Assembly (NCBI GenBank): GCA_964415525.1
Contig: CAYQAS010000035.1
Location: forward strand, 1-38,538
DNA length: 38,538 bases
DNA from: CAZPUI01 sp964415525
GTDB lineage: Bacteria; Acidobacteriota; Holophagae; Holophagales; Holophagaceae
Reading direction: 5' to 3'
Below the pieces are notes generated by a model that was not told the DNA's origin, made no database searches, and worked only from the letters and a program-made list of their open reading frames with translations. A program made the translations under genes and the position numbers. Positions within the stretch are counted from its first letter, which is position 1; the number at the start of each line of letters is the position of its first letter. Positions 1 to 7,561 of the stretch are shown piece by piece.

Positions 1-1033
1 TGTGCCTCCGGCAGCGCGGCGACGACACGCGGGTGGTCGTCGGGTGGGACTCCGTGGCCTTTAACTGGTGGTAGGCGATGTGGAACTTGACGTGTGCCGT
101 TTCGTATTTGTCGAAGAAGCGGGCGAGTTCCGTTTCGATGAGATTGATCTCGTTCTCATAGCGCGCCCAGAGGCCCGTAAATGCGGGGTTCTTCAGGCGG
201 TCCTTGAGCTCGCGCAGCTTCCGCTCGCCCTGCATCACCTTGTCGTGGTGGGACGTGATGCGGTCGTTCAGCCGCGTCACGGCGAGGCTGTTCAATCCCA
301 GGCGACGGATCTGGCGGCTGATGCGGGCCCGAGCCCACAGGATCTCCCGATCGATGTTCCGCTTCTTGGCGAGCGGCTTGCCCGTGTTCTTCAGGTCGAT
401 CAGTTCCTGCAGGGCCTGCTCGTAGGTGAGCAGCTTCTCGAACTGGTGATGCACGTGCTGGGTGGCCGAGGTGTTGCCGGCATCCTCGTCCTCGTCCACT
501 TCGTCGGAAAGCCCCACGACCTCACGGATCTTGCCCGGGTTCTCCTTGAGCATCTTGCCAATATCGATGAGCAGGTTGGAGGCCAAGCGGCTCCGACTGA
601 GGGCGCGCATGACGCTGCGCACACCCACCTCGATGCGCTTGGCGATCTCGACCTCGTCCTCGCGCTTGAGGAGCGGCACCGTGCCCATCTCCTTGAGATA
701 CATGCGGACGGGATCGTTGTACTTGTCGCTGTCGGGACCGTCGATGTCGACTTCAGCATCCTTGTCCGTGCGGACAGTCGTACCCGGCTCAGACGCCACG
801 ACGTCGAAATCCGGCTGCTCCCGAGCCGCCAAGGCCTCCTCTTCCGTCGTGCCAACGCCGATCCCCAGGCGACTGAAAAGCGCCATCAGGAGATCGAGAT
901 CTGTCGGGGCAGAGGCCGAGGGGGGCAGGAAGTTGTTCAGCTCATCCACCAGGATGAAGCCGCGGGACTTGCCGAGGGAAATCAGCGCCTTCGTGAGCTG
1001 GTAGTAGCTTTCGCGCGCAAGAGTCTGAATCAT
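1..1033 (-). CDS. rpoD: RNA polymerase primary sigma factor RpoD (sigma-70), N-terminal part
   Basis: Housekeeping sigma factor that directs RNA polymerase to vegetative promoters. The frame is open from the ATG at 1033 to the window edge, so only about 344 N-terminal residues are present. The segment around residues 103-130 (DPVRMYLKEMG, then LLKREDEVEIAKRIE) is the sigma-70 region 1.2 signature. It is preceded by a region 1.1-like segment and an acidic linker, and followed by the helical non-conserved region. Regions 2 to 4 lie outside the window. The start is well fixed: an in-frame TAG directly precedes the ATG, and TGAGG sits 4-5 bases upstream. It lies downstream of dnaG on the same strand, the classic dnaG-rpoD order, and has a candidate promoter of its own in the 156-base gap. 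Confidence 0.95.
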   Translation of the reverse strand, partial: MIQTLARESYYQLTKALISLGKSRGFILVDELNNFLPPSASAPTDLDLLMALFSRLGIGVGTTEEEALAAREQPDFDVVASEPGTTVRTDKDAEVDIDGPDSDKYNDPVRMYLKEMGTVPLLKREDEVEIAKRIEVGVRSVMRALSRSRLASNLLIDIGKMLKENPGKIREVVGLSDEVDEDEDAGNTSATQHVHHQFEKLLTYEQALQELIDLKNTGKPLAKKRNIDREILWARARISRQIRRLGLNSLAVTRLNDRITSHHDKVMQGERKLRELKDRLKNPAFTGLWARYENEINLIETELARFFDKYETAHVKFHIAYHQLKATESHPTTTRVSSPRCRRH

Positions 1034-1147
1034 CTAGACCTCAAAGAGCCGAGGGGGCGGGAACGCTGCAAGGTGGGTGGTCGGCCGAATCCCATCACTA
1101 GCTAGGGCAAAGTACGCCCATATTGGCAGTCCCGCCGGGAACTTTTC

Positions 1148-1175
1148 AGTATAGCCGTGGGTCTTTTCCAGGCAA
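1148..1175 (-). promoter_or_regulatory. Candidate sigma-70 promoter in front of rpoD
   Basis: Read on the minus strand, TTGCCT (1175-1170) is followed after 16 bases by TATACT (1153-1148). The match to -35/-10 consensus is good. It lies in the dnaG-rpoD gap about 115 bases upstream of the rpoD start, so rpoD could be expressed apart from dnaG. This arrangement is common in macromolecular-synthesis operons. Confidence 0.55.
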
Positions 1176-1189
1176 GGGCGGAGGCTGAA

Positions 1190-2929
1190 TCAGCGGCTAC
1201 GACTGGCCCTCAGAGCAGGACCGAGAGCCTTCTCCCGGGCGATGAGCTCCATGATCCTGCGCTGGATCTGATCTTGAAGCCCCTTGTCCAACACGACCGC
1301 TGAATCATTGAGCTGCCGGCAGAGGAGCTGCTTCTCCCGCGCCACATAACCTGCCTGCAGCTTGAGGAGGATGACCTCCGGGAGCTGCTCCACGTCGCCG
1401 CGCGCTGCCCAGGCGGCTTCAAACCCACGAATCTGCGACAACACCGGGGCAGGAATCAACGTATCGTCGCCATCCGCATCCAGCACGCACTGAAGCAGCG
1501 GCGCACCGGTCAGGCTCTCCCACCAGGCCGACGGCACCTCCCCAAGCTGGCGACGCCCCTCAGGTTCCCTCGCCAGCAAGAGCAGCGGGCGCAGGAGGTC
1601 GTCGACCTCGTCTGCCACGATCGGCGTGGGTACCACCTCCGTCTGCGCCGCACTGGCCGCGGTACGGGATTTCACGGCCCGATCCAGCTCCTCCAGCGGG
1701 ATCTGCAGCTGATGGGCCAGACTTGCGAAGAGCTCCCGGCGCTCCACGGTGGCGGGCAGGAAGACCAGGAATTCCGCCAGCTCGCGAAGCGCCCCCATGC
1801 GATCGGGAATACGCCTGAAGTCCTTGCCTGCCAGAGCGCGGTCCACCACGTAGCTGGTCCAGTCCGGCGCCCGCTGGATCAGCTCCTTGAAACCGTCCGC
1901 CCCCACCTTGATGCACCAGGTATCCGGGTCCTCTCCGTCCGGCAGGATCAGCAGTCGCACGTCGAATCCCATGGGGAGGGCCAGACGCAGGCTCTTCTCC
2001 ATGGCCCGCAGGCCAGCGGCATCCCCGTCGAAACAGAGGACGAGGCGCTTGCTGAACCGGGACAGCTGCTGCAGGTGCGACTCTGTGAGGGCCGTCCCCA
2101 TGGGTGCCACCGCCTGATACACCCCCTGTTGATGGAGCTGGAGCACGTCGAAGTAGCCCTCCACCACCAGCGCGCCGTCGCGCATTTGCCCCTTGGCCCG
2201 ATGGAACCCGAAGAGCACGTTCCCCTTCGAGAAGAGGGCCGTCTCGCGGGTGTTCAGGTATTTCGGCTGGGCATCGCCAAAGGCGCGCCCCCCGAAGGCG
2301 ATCAGCCGTCCACGGGCGTCGTGGATGGGAATGGTCAGCCGGTGGCGGAGGAAGTCGAAGGAGTTGCCCCGGTCATTGCGGCCGAGGAGCCCGCACTGCT
2401 CCAGCAGTTCCGGGGAAAAGCCCTGGTTGCGGAGATGGTTCAGGAGGTGATCGAAGCCCTCCGGTGCGTAGCCGAAGCCGGCATCCCGGGCGAAGGACTC
2501 CGTGATCCCTCGGGTCTCAAGGTAGTCCCGGGCCATGCTGGTCTCCTGCAGGCGCCGAGCATAGAAGGCCTGGGCGGCATCCAGCGCGGACCGCTGCCGG
2601 GACTCAAGATCGATCTCCGCCGTGGACCGCTGCTTCAGCTTGGGCAGATCCACACCAGCGGAGCGCGCCAACTGCTCCAGCGCCTCACCAAAGGTCAGGC
2701 CCTCGCGCTCCATCATCCAATCGAAGGCATCCCCGTGTTTGCCACAGCCGAAGCAGTGGTAGAAGCCCTTCTCGGGAAGCACCTGAAAACTTGGGGTGCG
2801 TTCCGAATGGAAGGGACATCGCCCCACCCAGGCCGCGCCCTGCTTCCGCAGTTGCACGGCCTGCCCCACCAGATCCAGGAGATTGGTGGCGTCCCGAATC
2901 CGGGCGACCACTTCGCGATCCACAGCCAT
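1190..2929 (-). CDS. dnaG: DNA primase DnaG
   Basis: Synthesises RNA primers for DNA replication, working with the replicative helicase. The 579-residue protein has the expected three-part build. An N-terminal CHC2 zinc-binding domain has ligands C38, H41, C59 and C62. The catalytic core has a TOPRIM fold with EGYFD at 257-261 and DGDAAG at 301-306, which supply the metal-binding acidic residues. A less conserved C-terminal helicase-interaction region follows. Length is typical of the family. It is the upstream gene of the dnaG-rpoD pair, and its start faces the divergent cytochrome gene across a 141-base gap. No strong Shine-Dalgarno sequence is visible before the ATG at 2929, so the start is likely but not certain. 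Confidence 0.97.
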   Translation of the reverse strand: MAVDREVVARIRDATNLLDLVGQAVQLRKQGAAWVGRCPFHSERTPSFQVLPEKGFYHCFGCGKHGDAFDWMMEREGLTFGEALEQLARSAGVDLPKLKQRSTAEIDLESRQRSALDAAQAFYARRLQETSMARDYLETRGITESFARDAGFGYAPEGFDHLLNHLRNQGFSPELLEQCGLLGRNDRGNSFDFLRHRLTIPIHDARGRLIAFGGRAFGDAQPKYLNTRETALFSKGNVLFGFHRAKGQMRDGALVVEGYFDVLQLHQQGVYQAVAPMGTALTESHLQQLSRFSKRLVLCFDGDAAGLRAMEKSLRLALPMGFDVRLLILPDGEDPDTWCIKVGADGFKELIQRAPDWTSYVVDRALAGKDFRRIPDRMGALRELAEFLVFLPATVERRELFASLAHQLQIPLEELDRAVKSRTAASAAQTEVVPTPIVADEVDDLLRPLLLLAREPEGRRQLGEVPSAWWESLTGAPLLQCVLDADGDDTLIPAPVLSQIRGFEAAWAARGDVEQLPEVILLKLQAGYVAREKQLLCRQLNDSAVVLDKGLQDQIQRRIMELIAREKALGPALRASRSR

Positions 2930-3070
2930 GAGGTCAGTGTATCGGGCCGGGAGCTTGAATGCTTTCTGAGCTTGTCAAGTGAGATAGTGCACAACCCGTA
3001 CCAGGCTATGGCCCCACCCCCAATAAACCGATGTTTCTGGAGTATGCTTCCCGCCAGTGGAGATCACCCT

Positions 3071-4777
3071 ATGGGTTCCTTGTGTCGTTGGATTGCGCTT
3101 GTACTGGCTGCGGCCCTGCCTGCCCTGGCCCTTCCCCCTGAGGATATGGGCTGCCTGTCCTGCCACGGAAAGGCAGGCTTCACCTCCAAAGGGAAGGATT
3201 TGGCCGTGGACCAGAGCGTCTACGAGAAGTCCGTCCACGCCAAGCAGACCTGCCTCGGCTGCCATTCTGACCTAGAGGACAAGAAGCATCCCGGCAAGCC
3301 CGTCGATAAGGTGAGCTGCGCCACCTGCCACGCGGACGCCAGCAAGACCTATGAAAAGAGTGTGCACGCCCAGTTGCGGCGCACCGGGACGCCTCACGCG
3401 GCCAACTGCACCGATTGCCACGGCAACCATGACGTGGTGCCCTCCTCCGACTCCGCCTCCCCCGTCAGCAGAAAGAATCTGAGCAAGACCTGCGCGAAGT
3501 GCCATGACGACATCGTTGCGGAATACAAGGAGAGCGCCCACGGCCAGGACATGGCGAAGGGCGTCAAGGAAGTCCCAACCTGCATCACCTGCCATTCCGA
3601 GCACGAGATCCACAGCCTGAAGGGCTCCAAGAGCAAGAAGGCCGAGGAAGTCTGCATGCAGTGCCATGCGTCCGCCCGGCTGAATTCGAAATTCAACCTG
3701 CCCACGGACCGCGTCACCAGCTTCCAGGACAGCTATCACGGCCTGGCGGGCAAGCTCGGGGACGTTCGCGCAGCCAACTGCGCCAGCTGCCACGGCTTCC
3801 ATCGCGTCCTGAACTCCAAGGATCCCAGAAGTTCCGTGCACCCCACAAACCTCGCGGCGACCTGCCAGAAGTGCCACCCTGGGACCTCGGAAAACTTCGT
3901 GAAGGGCAAGATCCACCCGGACCCGACGGGCCCCAAGGACCTCGGCGCCAAGATCGATCACTGGGTCAAGCAGGGATATCTCTGGCTGATCTACCTCACG
4001 GTAGGCGGCATGCTCGCCCACAATCTGATGGGCCTCTGGCGCAAGGCCCGCAAGGCCCTCCGCGACCCCGACCGCACCATCGTGCGCATGAATGTCGCCG
4101 CCCGCCTGCAGCATGCCGGTCTCGCCCTGAGCTTCATCTACCTCGTGCTCACCGGCTTCGCCCTGAAGTATCCGGACTCCATCCTCGGCACGGTGTTCGG
4201 CTCCAACGAAACGGTGCGTCGCATCGGCCACCGATCTGCTGCCGTGATCATGATGATCGTGGCGGTGATCCACCTCTTCTATGCGCTCTTCACGAAGCAC
4301 GGTCGCCAGTTCGTGAAGGACATGCTGCCCAGCTTCCAGGATGCGAAGGATGCCCTCCTGCAGCTCCGCTACTTCGTCCGTCCCCGCTATGGTCACCCTC
4401 ACTTCGGTCGATTCGGTTACGCCGAGAAGGCGGAATACTGGGCCGTCGTGTGGGGCACCATGGTCATGGGCGCCACCGGACTCCTGATCTGGTTCAAGGA
4501 GTTCGCCACCCACTACATGCCCCGCTGGATCGTGGACGTCGCCATCACGATCCACCTCTACGAAGCCATCCTCGCCACCCTGGCCATCATCGTCTGGCAC
4601 TTCTACTTCATCTTCCTGGATCCCGATGTCTACCCCATCAACTGGGCCTGGATGGACGGCCGCGTCTCCAAGGAGCACTACGAGGAGGAACACGGGCTGG
4701 ACAAGGATTACGAGGAGATCGGCCTTCACATCACCCCGACTCCAGATGACATCGAGGACCAGAAGCACCACTACTGA
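3071..4777 (+). CDS. Nonaheme c-type cytochrome fused to a membrane b-type cytochrome (CbcL-like)
   Basis: Predicted inner-membrane quinol:periplasm electron-transfer protein of 568 residues. A signal peptide (about 1-21) leads into nine CXXCH haem-c motifs between residues 28 and 269 (CLSCH, CLGCH, CATCH, CTDCH, CAKCH, CITCH, CMQCH, CASCH, CQKCH). From about residue 303 there are five hydrophobic segments with histidines, matching the dihaem FdnI/HydC-type cytochrome b fold, then a charged cytoplasmic tail. This order and haem count are those of Geobacter CbcL, an inner-membrane protein needed for reduction of low-potential Fe(III) oxides. That function is inferred here. The start was chosen at the ATG with GGAG eight bases upstream and an immediate signal peptide; the open frame further upstream is antisense to dnaG. 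A strong terminator follows. Confidence 0.88.
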   Translation: MGSLCRWIALVLAAALPALALPPEDMGCLSCHGKAGFTSKGKDLAVDQSVYEKSVHAKQTCLGCHSDLEDKKHPGKPVDKVSCATCHADASKTYEKSVHAQLRRTGTPHAANCTDCHGNHDVVPSSDSASPVSRKNLSKTCAKCHDDIVAEYKESAHGQDMAKGVKEVPTCITCHSEHEIHSLKGSKSKKAEEVCMQCHASARLNSKFNLPTDRVTSFQDSYHGLAGKLGDVRAANCASCHGFHRVLNSKDPRSSVHPTNLAATCQKCHPGTSENFVKGKIHPDPTGPKDLGAKIDHWVKQGYLWLIYLTVGGMLAHNLMGLWRKARKALRDPDRTIVRMNVAARLQHAGLALSFIYLVLTGFALKYPDSILGTVFGSNETVRRIGHRSAAVIMMIVAVIHLFYALFTKHGRQFVKDMLPSFQDAKDALLQLRYFVRPRYGHPHFGRFGYAEKAEYWAVVWGTMVMGATGLLIWFKEFATHYMPRWIVDVAITIHLYEAILATLAIIVWHFYFIFLDPDVYPINWAWMDGRVSKEHYEEEHGLDKDYEEIGLHITPTPDDIEDQKHHY

Positions 4778-4791
4778 TCCCGCCCCAAAAG

Positions 4792-4829
4792 GAAATGGCC
4801 ACGGAGCAATCCGTGGCCATTTCTCTTTT
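4792..4829 (+). terminator. Bidirectional rho-independent terminator
   Basis: A 14-bp perfect stem (4792-4805 with 4810-4823) with a GCAA tetraloop is followed by TCTTTT. It sits between the converging cytochrome gene and the kinase-like gene, so it can serve both. Confidence 0.85.
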
Positions 4830-4840
4830 CAGCGCAAGCG

Positions 4841-5560
4841 TCAGGGCTTGAACAGCGCCCGCTCCGGCCAAGCAGCCCGGACATAGGCCACAATGGCATC
4901 CGCGATCACCTCCACGGGCTGAAGCGCATTGTTGAAGACGGCGTGATAGTGCGTGGGATCCGCCATGTGCGTGCCGAGACGATCGTTGAGGAAGGCCTCC
5001 CGCAGGCGAGAGCCTTCCTTAACGTGCTGCTCGGCCTCCGCCTGCGTCATCTCCAGCCGCTTCACGACCGATGCCACCCGGAAATCCAGGGGAGCATCCA
5101 GCCGGAAGTGGTAGCAATTCGAGAGTGCCCGGCAGAGTACCGCCCCGCCTCGGCCCACGACGATCGCATTGCCGATGTGGGAGATTTGGACGAGATACTT
5201 CGCCACCTTCTCGAAGGCCTCGTCGTGGGTCACACGCCCTTGGGGAAGGAACCCCAAGGCGTCGAGCTTCTCGCCCCCGTCCCCAAGATTCTTCAAAAGG
5301 CTCAGGGGCAGGCCTTCTTCCTGTGCCACGGTTTCGATAAGCACCTTGTCGAACAGAATCCACGGTTCCCCCGTGACTGCTTCGAGCCTCGCCTTCAAGG
5401 CCTCCGCCAACGGATAGCCCTCGCAGCCAAAGGTCCGGCTCAGGGTGATGGTGGGCCTGATACGGCGCTCTGGAACCTGGGCGAGCCGCGCCTGGATGGT
5501 CGCCCATCCGCTGAGTCGGGATTCGATCCCTGGAATGAGCGATGAAATGGGTTTGGACAT
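4841..5560 (-). CDS. Cytidylate kinase-like P-loop protein (Cytidylate_kin2 type)
   Basis: A 239-residue cytoplasmic protein of the AAA/cytidylate kinase-like family (PF13189 type). The N-terminal part has the TITLSRTFGCEG segment, which takes the place of a standard P-loop in this family. A following block has DKVLIETVA, then VVGRGGAVL, a LDAPLDFRVASVVKRL segment and the late D-R pair (LNDRLG). Proteins of this type are widespread in anaerobes and metal reducers, but their substrate is usually unknown. The start ATG at 5560 has GGGAGG seven bases upstream. It is a lone minus-strand gene between two redox operons, and it diverges from the ferredoxin-NrfD operon across a 150-base gap holding a perfect inverted repeat. 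A true nucleotide kinase role is uncertain. Confidence 0.7.
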   Translation of the reverse strand: MSKPISSLIPGIESRLSGWATIQARLAQVPERRIRPTITLSRTFGCEGYPLAEALKARLEAVTGEPWILFDKVLIETVAQEEGLPLSLLKNLGDGGEKLDALGFLPQGRVTHDEAFEKVAKYLVQISHIGNAIVVGRGGAVLCRALSNCYHFRLDAPLDFRVASVVKRLEMTQAEAEQHVKEGSRLREAFLNDRLGTHMADPTHYHAVFNNALQPVEVIADAIVAYVRAAWPERALFKP

Positions 5561-5573
5561 GAGTCCTCCCTAT

Positions 5574-5602
5574 GGGACATCCAAACCAGGCAGGGATGTC
5601 CC
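5574..5602. promoter_or_regulatory. Operator-like inverted repeat in the divergent intergenic region
   Basis: GGGACATCC (5574-5582) and GGATGTCCC (5594-5602) form a perfect 9-bp inverted repeat with an 11-base spacer, so half-site centres are about two helical turns apart. It lies between the kinase-like gene and the ferredoxin-NrfD operon. The 11-mer ATGGGACATCC at its left arm recurs exactly at 10249-10259, just before the monohaem cytochrome gene. Binding by a regulator is an inference. Confidence 0.4.
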
Positions 5603-5710
5603 TTCCCTCTTCGGCAAACGCCCAGAGAGATTGATCCTGAGCGTGGTTGAGGTGGGGTAGCATGAGCCAAATTCCCTCTCCATTCGCAGCCGTCTCCCTG
5701 AGGAGGCACC

Positions 5711-6439
5711 ATGCCTGCAGGACTCCTGTTCGACTCCGTGAAATGCATCACCTGCGGCGCCTGCGCCGAGGGCTGCAAAGAAGCCAACAAGCTCCCCGGG
5801 AGCGTGGAGGCGACGACCACGGCCTATACCTGGACCACCGTCAAGAAGACCGACGCCGGGCCGATTCGCAAACTCTGCATGCACTGCCTCGAGCCGGCCT
5901 GCGTATCCGTGTGCCCGGTGGCCGCCCTCCAGAAGACTCCTGAAGGACCGGTCACGTACGACGGTAAGAAATGCATGGGGTGCCGCTACTGCATGATGGC
6001 CTGCCCCTTCGACGTGCCCAAATACCAGTGGGACAAGCCCCTGCCCATCATCGGCAAGTGCATCTTGTGCGCGGATCGCGTGAAGCAGGGGCAACCCACC
6101 GCCTGCAGCGAGGCCTGCCCCACGGAGGCCACAGTCTTTGGCACCCGGGAGGACCTGCTGAAACTGGCCCGGGAGCGCATGGCCGCCGAACCGGCCAAAT
6201 ATACCGGTGGGGTGTATGGTTTCCGCGAAGTCGGTGGCACGTCGGTCCTGATGATCGCTGGAGCCCCATTCGGTCGCCTCGGGCTGCGGACCGACCTCTC
6301 CTTTGAACCACCCTCCAGCCGCACCTGGCAGGTCCTCAGCCGTGTACCGGACTTCGTAGCCGTGTGGGCCGTGTTCCTTTACGGCATCCACTGGATCACC
6401 GCCCGGCGCATCCCCGTGTCTAAACAGGAGAAGCCATGA
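5711..6439 (+). CDS. HybA/NrfC/DmsB-like ferredoxin subunit with four [4Fe-4S] clusters and a C-terminal membrane anchor
   Basis: Electron-transfer subunit of 242 residues. Four cysteine groups are present: CITCGACAEGC, CMHCLEPACVSVC, CMGCRYCMMAC, and CILC with a later CSEAC, enough for four cubane clusters as in HybA, NrfC or DmsB. A single hydrophobic stretch near the C-terminus (about 205-230) should anchor it, as in HybA. There is no Tat or Sec signal in front of the first cluster, and the start (GAGGAGG four bases before the ATG) leaves no room for one, so a cytoplasmic face or hitch-hiker export is likely. It overlaps the NrfD-type gene by ATGA. No molybdopterin or hydrogenase catalytic subunit is present nearby. 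Confidence 0.88.
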   Translation: MPAGLLFDSVKCITCGACAEGCKEANKLPGSVEATTTAYTWTTVKKTDAGPIRKLCMHCLEPACVSVCPVAALQKTPEGPVTYDGKKCMGCRYCMMACPFDVPKYQWDKPLPIIGKCILCADRVKQGQPTACSEACPTEATVFGTREDLLKLARERMAAEPAKYTGGVYGFREVGGTSVLMIAGAPFGRLGLRTDLSFEPPSSRTWQVLSRVPDFVAVWAVFLYGIHWITARRIPVSKQEKP

Positions 6440-7560
6440 TCACCCGTCGACTCCGTTTAGGATTCTGGTCGGGCTTCGCCGCCCTGCTGATCATTCCCTT
6501 CGCTGTCGTCACCTGGATGCGCTTCTCCCGGGGCCTCGGCGCGGTGACCAACCTCAATGACGCCTTTCCCTGGGGCCTCTGGATCGGCTTCGACCTGCTC
6601 TGTGGCGTAGGGCTCGCGGCGGGCGCCTTCACCCTCACCGCCATCGTCCACATCTTCAATCTCAAGCGTTTCGAACCCATCGTGCGCCCCACAGTGCTCA
6701 CGGGCTTCCTCGGCTACCTGTTTGTCATCATGGCCCTCATGTTCGACCTGGGGCAGCCCTGGCGCATCTGGCATGCGCTGATCTATTGGAATCCGCACTC
6801 CGTCATGTTCGAAGTGGCCTGGTGCGTGATGCTCTACACGACGGTGCTCGCCCTGGAGTTCATCCCCGTGGTGCTGGAGCGCTTCGGCTGGCATGGGCCC
6901 CGCAAACTCATCCACCGTTTCCTGACGCCGCTGGTGCTTGCGGGTGTGATTCTTTCGACTCTGCACCAATCTTCCCTCGGCTCCCTCTATCTCATCGTCC
7001 CCCACGACCTGCACCCGCTCTGGTATTCAGGACTGCTCCCCCTGCTCTTCTACGTGAGCGCCATCGGAGCGGGCATCGGCATGGTGATCCTGGAGTCCTA
7101 CCTCAGCCAGCGGCTGCATGGCGGGCACCTGGAGATGGACCTGCTGGAGCCCCTGGCCCGCGGGATGGTGGTGGCCCTCGGTGTCTACGGCCTGCTGCGC
7201 CTACAGACCATCGCCCACAACGGCGCCTGGCGCGACGTGCTGGCCATGACCTACGAAGGCAGGATGTTCGCGATGGAGTTCGGACTCGGCGTCCTCGCCC
7301 CTGTCGGCCTGCTCGCCTTCCGCAAGCTCCGCGAGAACCCACGGGGCCTCGTCTTCGGCGCCTTCCTGGCCGTCCTGGGTTTCGTGACCAATCGCCTGAA
7401 CGTCGGGCTCACGGCGATGGAACGACATGCGGGGGTTCGATACTTCCCGTCCGTTTCAGAGTTCATCATCTCCCTGGGACTGGTGGCCCTCGGCATCACC
7501 GCCTTCGTCCTCGCCTGCCGCTACCTTCCCATCTTCCCCCGCAAGGCCCAGGACGCCTGA
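6436..7560 (+). CDS. NrfD/HybB-family integral membrane quinone-interacting subunit
   Basis: A 374-residue polytopic membrane protein with about ten hydrophobic helices. The segments NLNDAFPWGLWIGFDLLCG near residue 40 and MFDLGQPWRIWHALIYWNP near residue 95 are typical of the NrfD/HybB/PsrC family. These proteins bind quinones and pass electrons to or from a partner ferredoxin. It follows the ferredoxin gene with a 4-base overlap and precedes the sensor kinase by one base, so all are probably translated together. HybB is the closest functional analogue I can name; no hydrogenase genes are seen here, so the electron donor or acceptor is unknown. Confidence 0.88.
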   Translation: MITRRLRLGFWSGFAALLIIPFAVVTWMRFSRGLGAVTNLNDAFPWGLWIGFDLLCGVGLAAGAFTLTAIVHIFNLKRFEPIVRPTVLTGFLGYLFVIMALMFDLGQPWRIWHALIYWNPHSVMFEVAWCVMLYTTVLALEFIPVVLERFGWHGPRKLIHRFLTPLVLAGVILSTLHQSSLGSLYLIVPHDLHPLWYSGLLPLLFYVSAIGAGIGMVILESYLSQRLHGGHLEMDLLEPLARGMVVALGVYGLLRLQTIAHNGAWRDVLAMTYEGRMFAMEFGLGVLAPVGLLAFRKLRENPRGLVFGAFLAVLGFVTNRLNVGLTAMERHAGVRYFPSVSEFIISLGLVALGITAFVLACRYLPIFPRKAQDA

Positions 7561-7561
7561 C

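Noticed and set aside
1712..3070. Open 5' extension of the cytochrome frame through dnaG
   Set aside because: It is antisense to dnaG; a ribosome site and signal peptide fix the cytochrome start at 3071.
3272..4771. 499-codon open frame on the minus strand opposite the nonaheme cytochrome
   Set aside because: It is the antisense shadow of a GC-rich gene with nine CXXCH motifs and transmembrane helices on the plus strand; the minus-strand translation has no recognisable domain.
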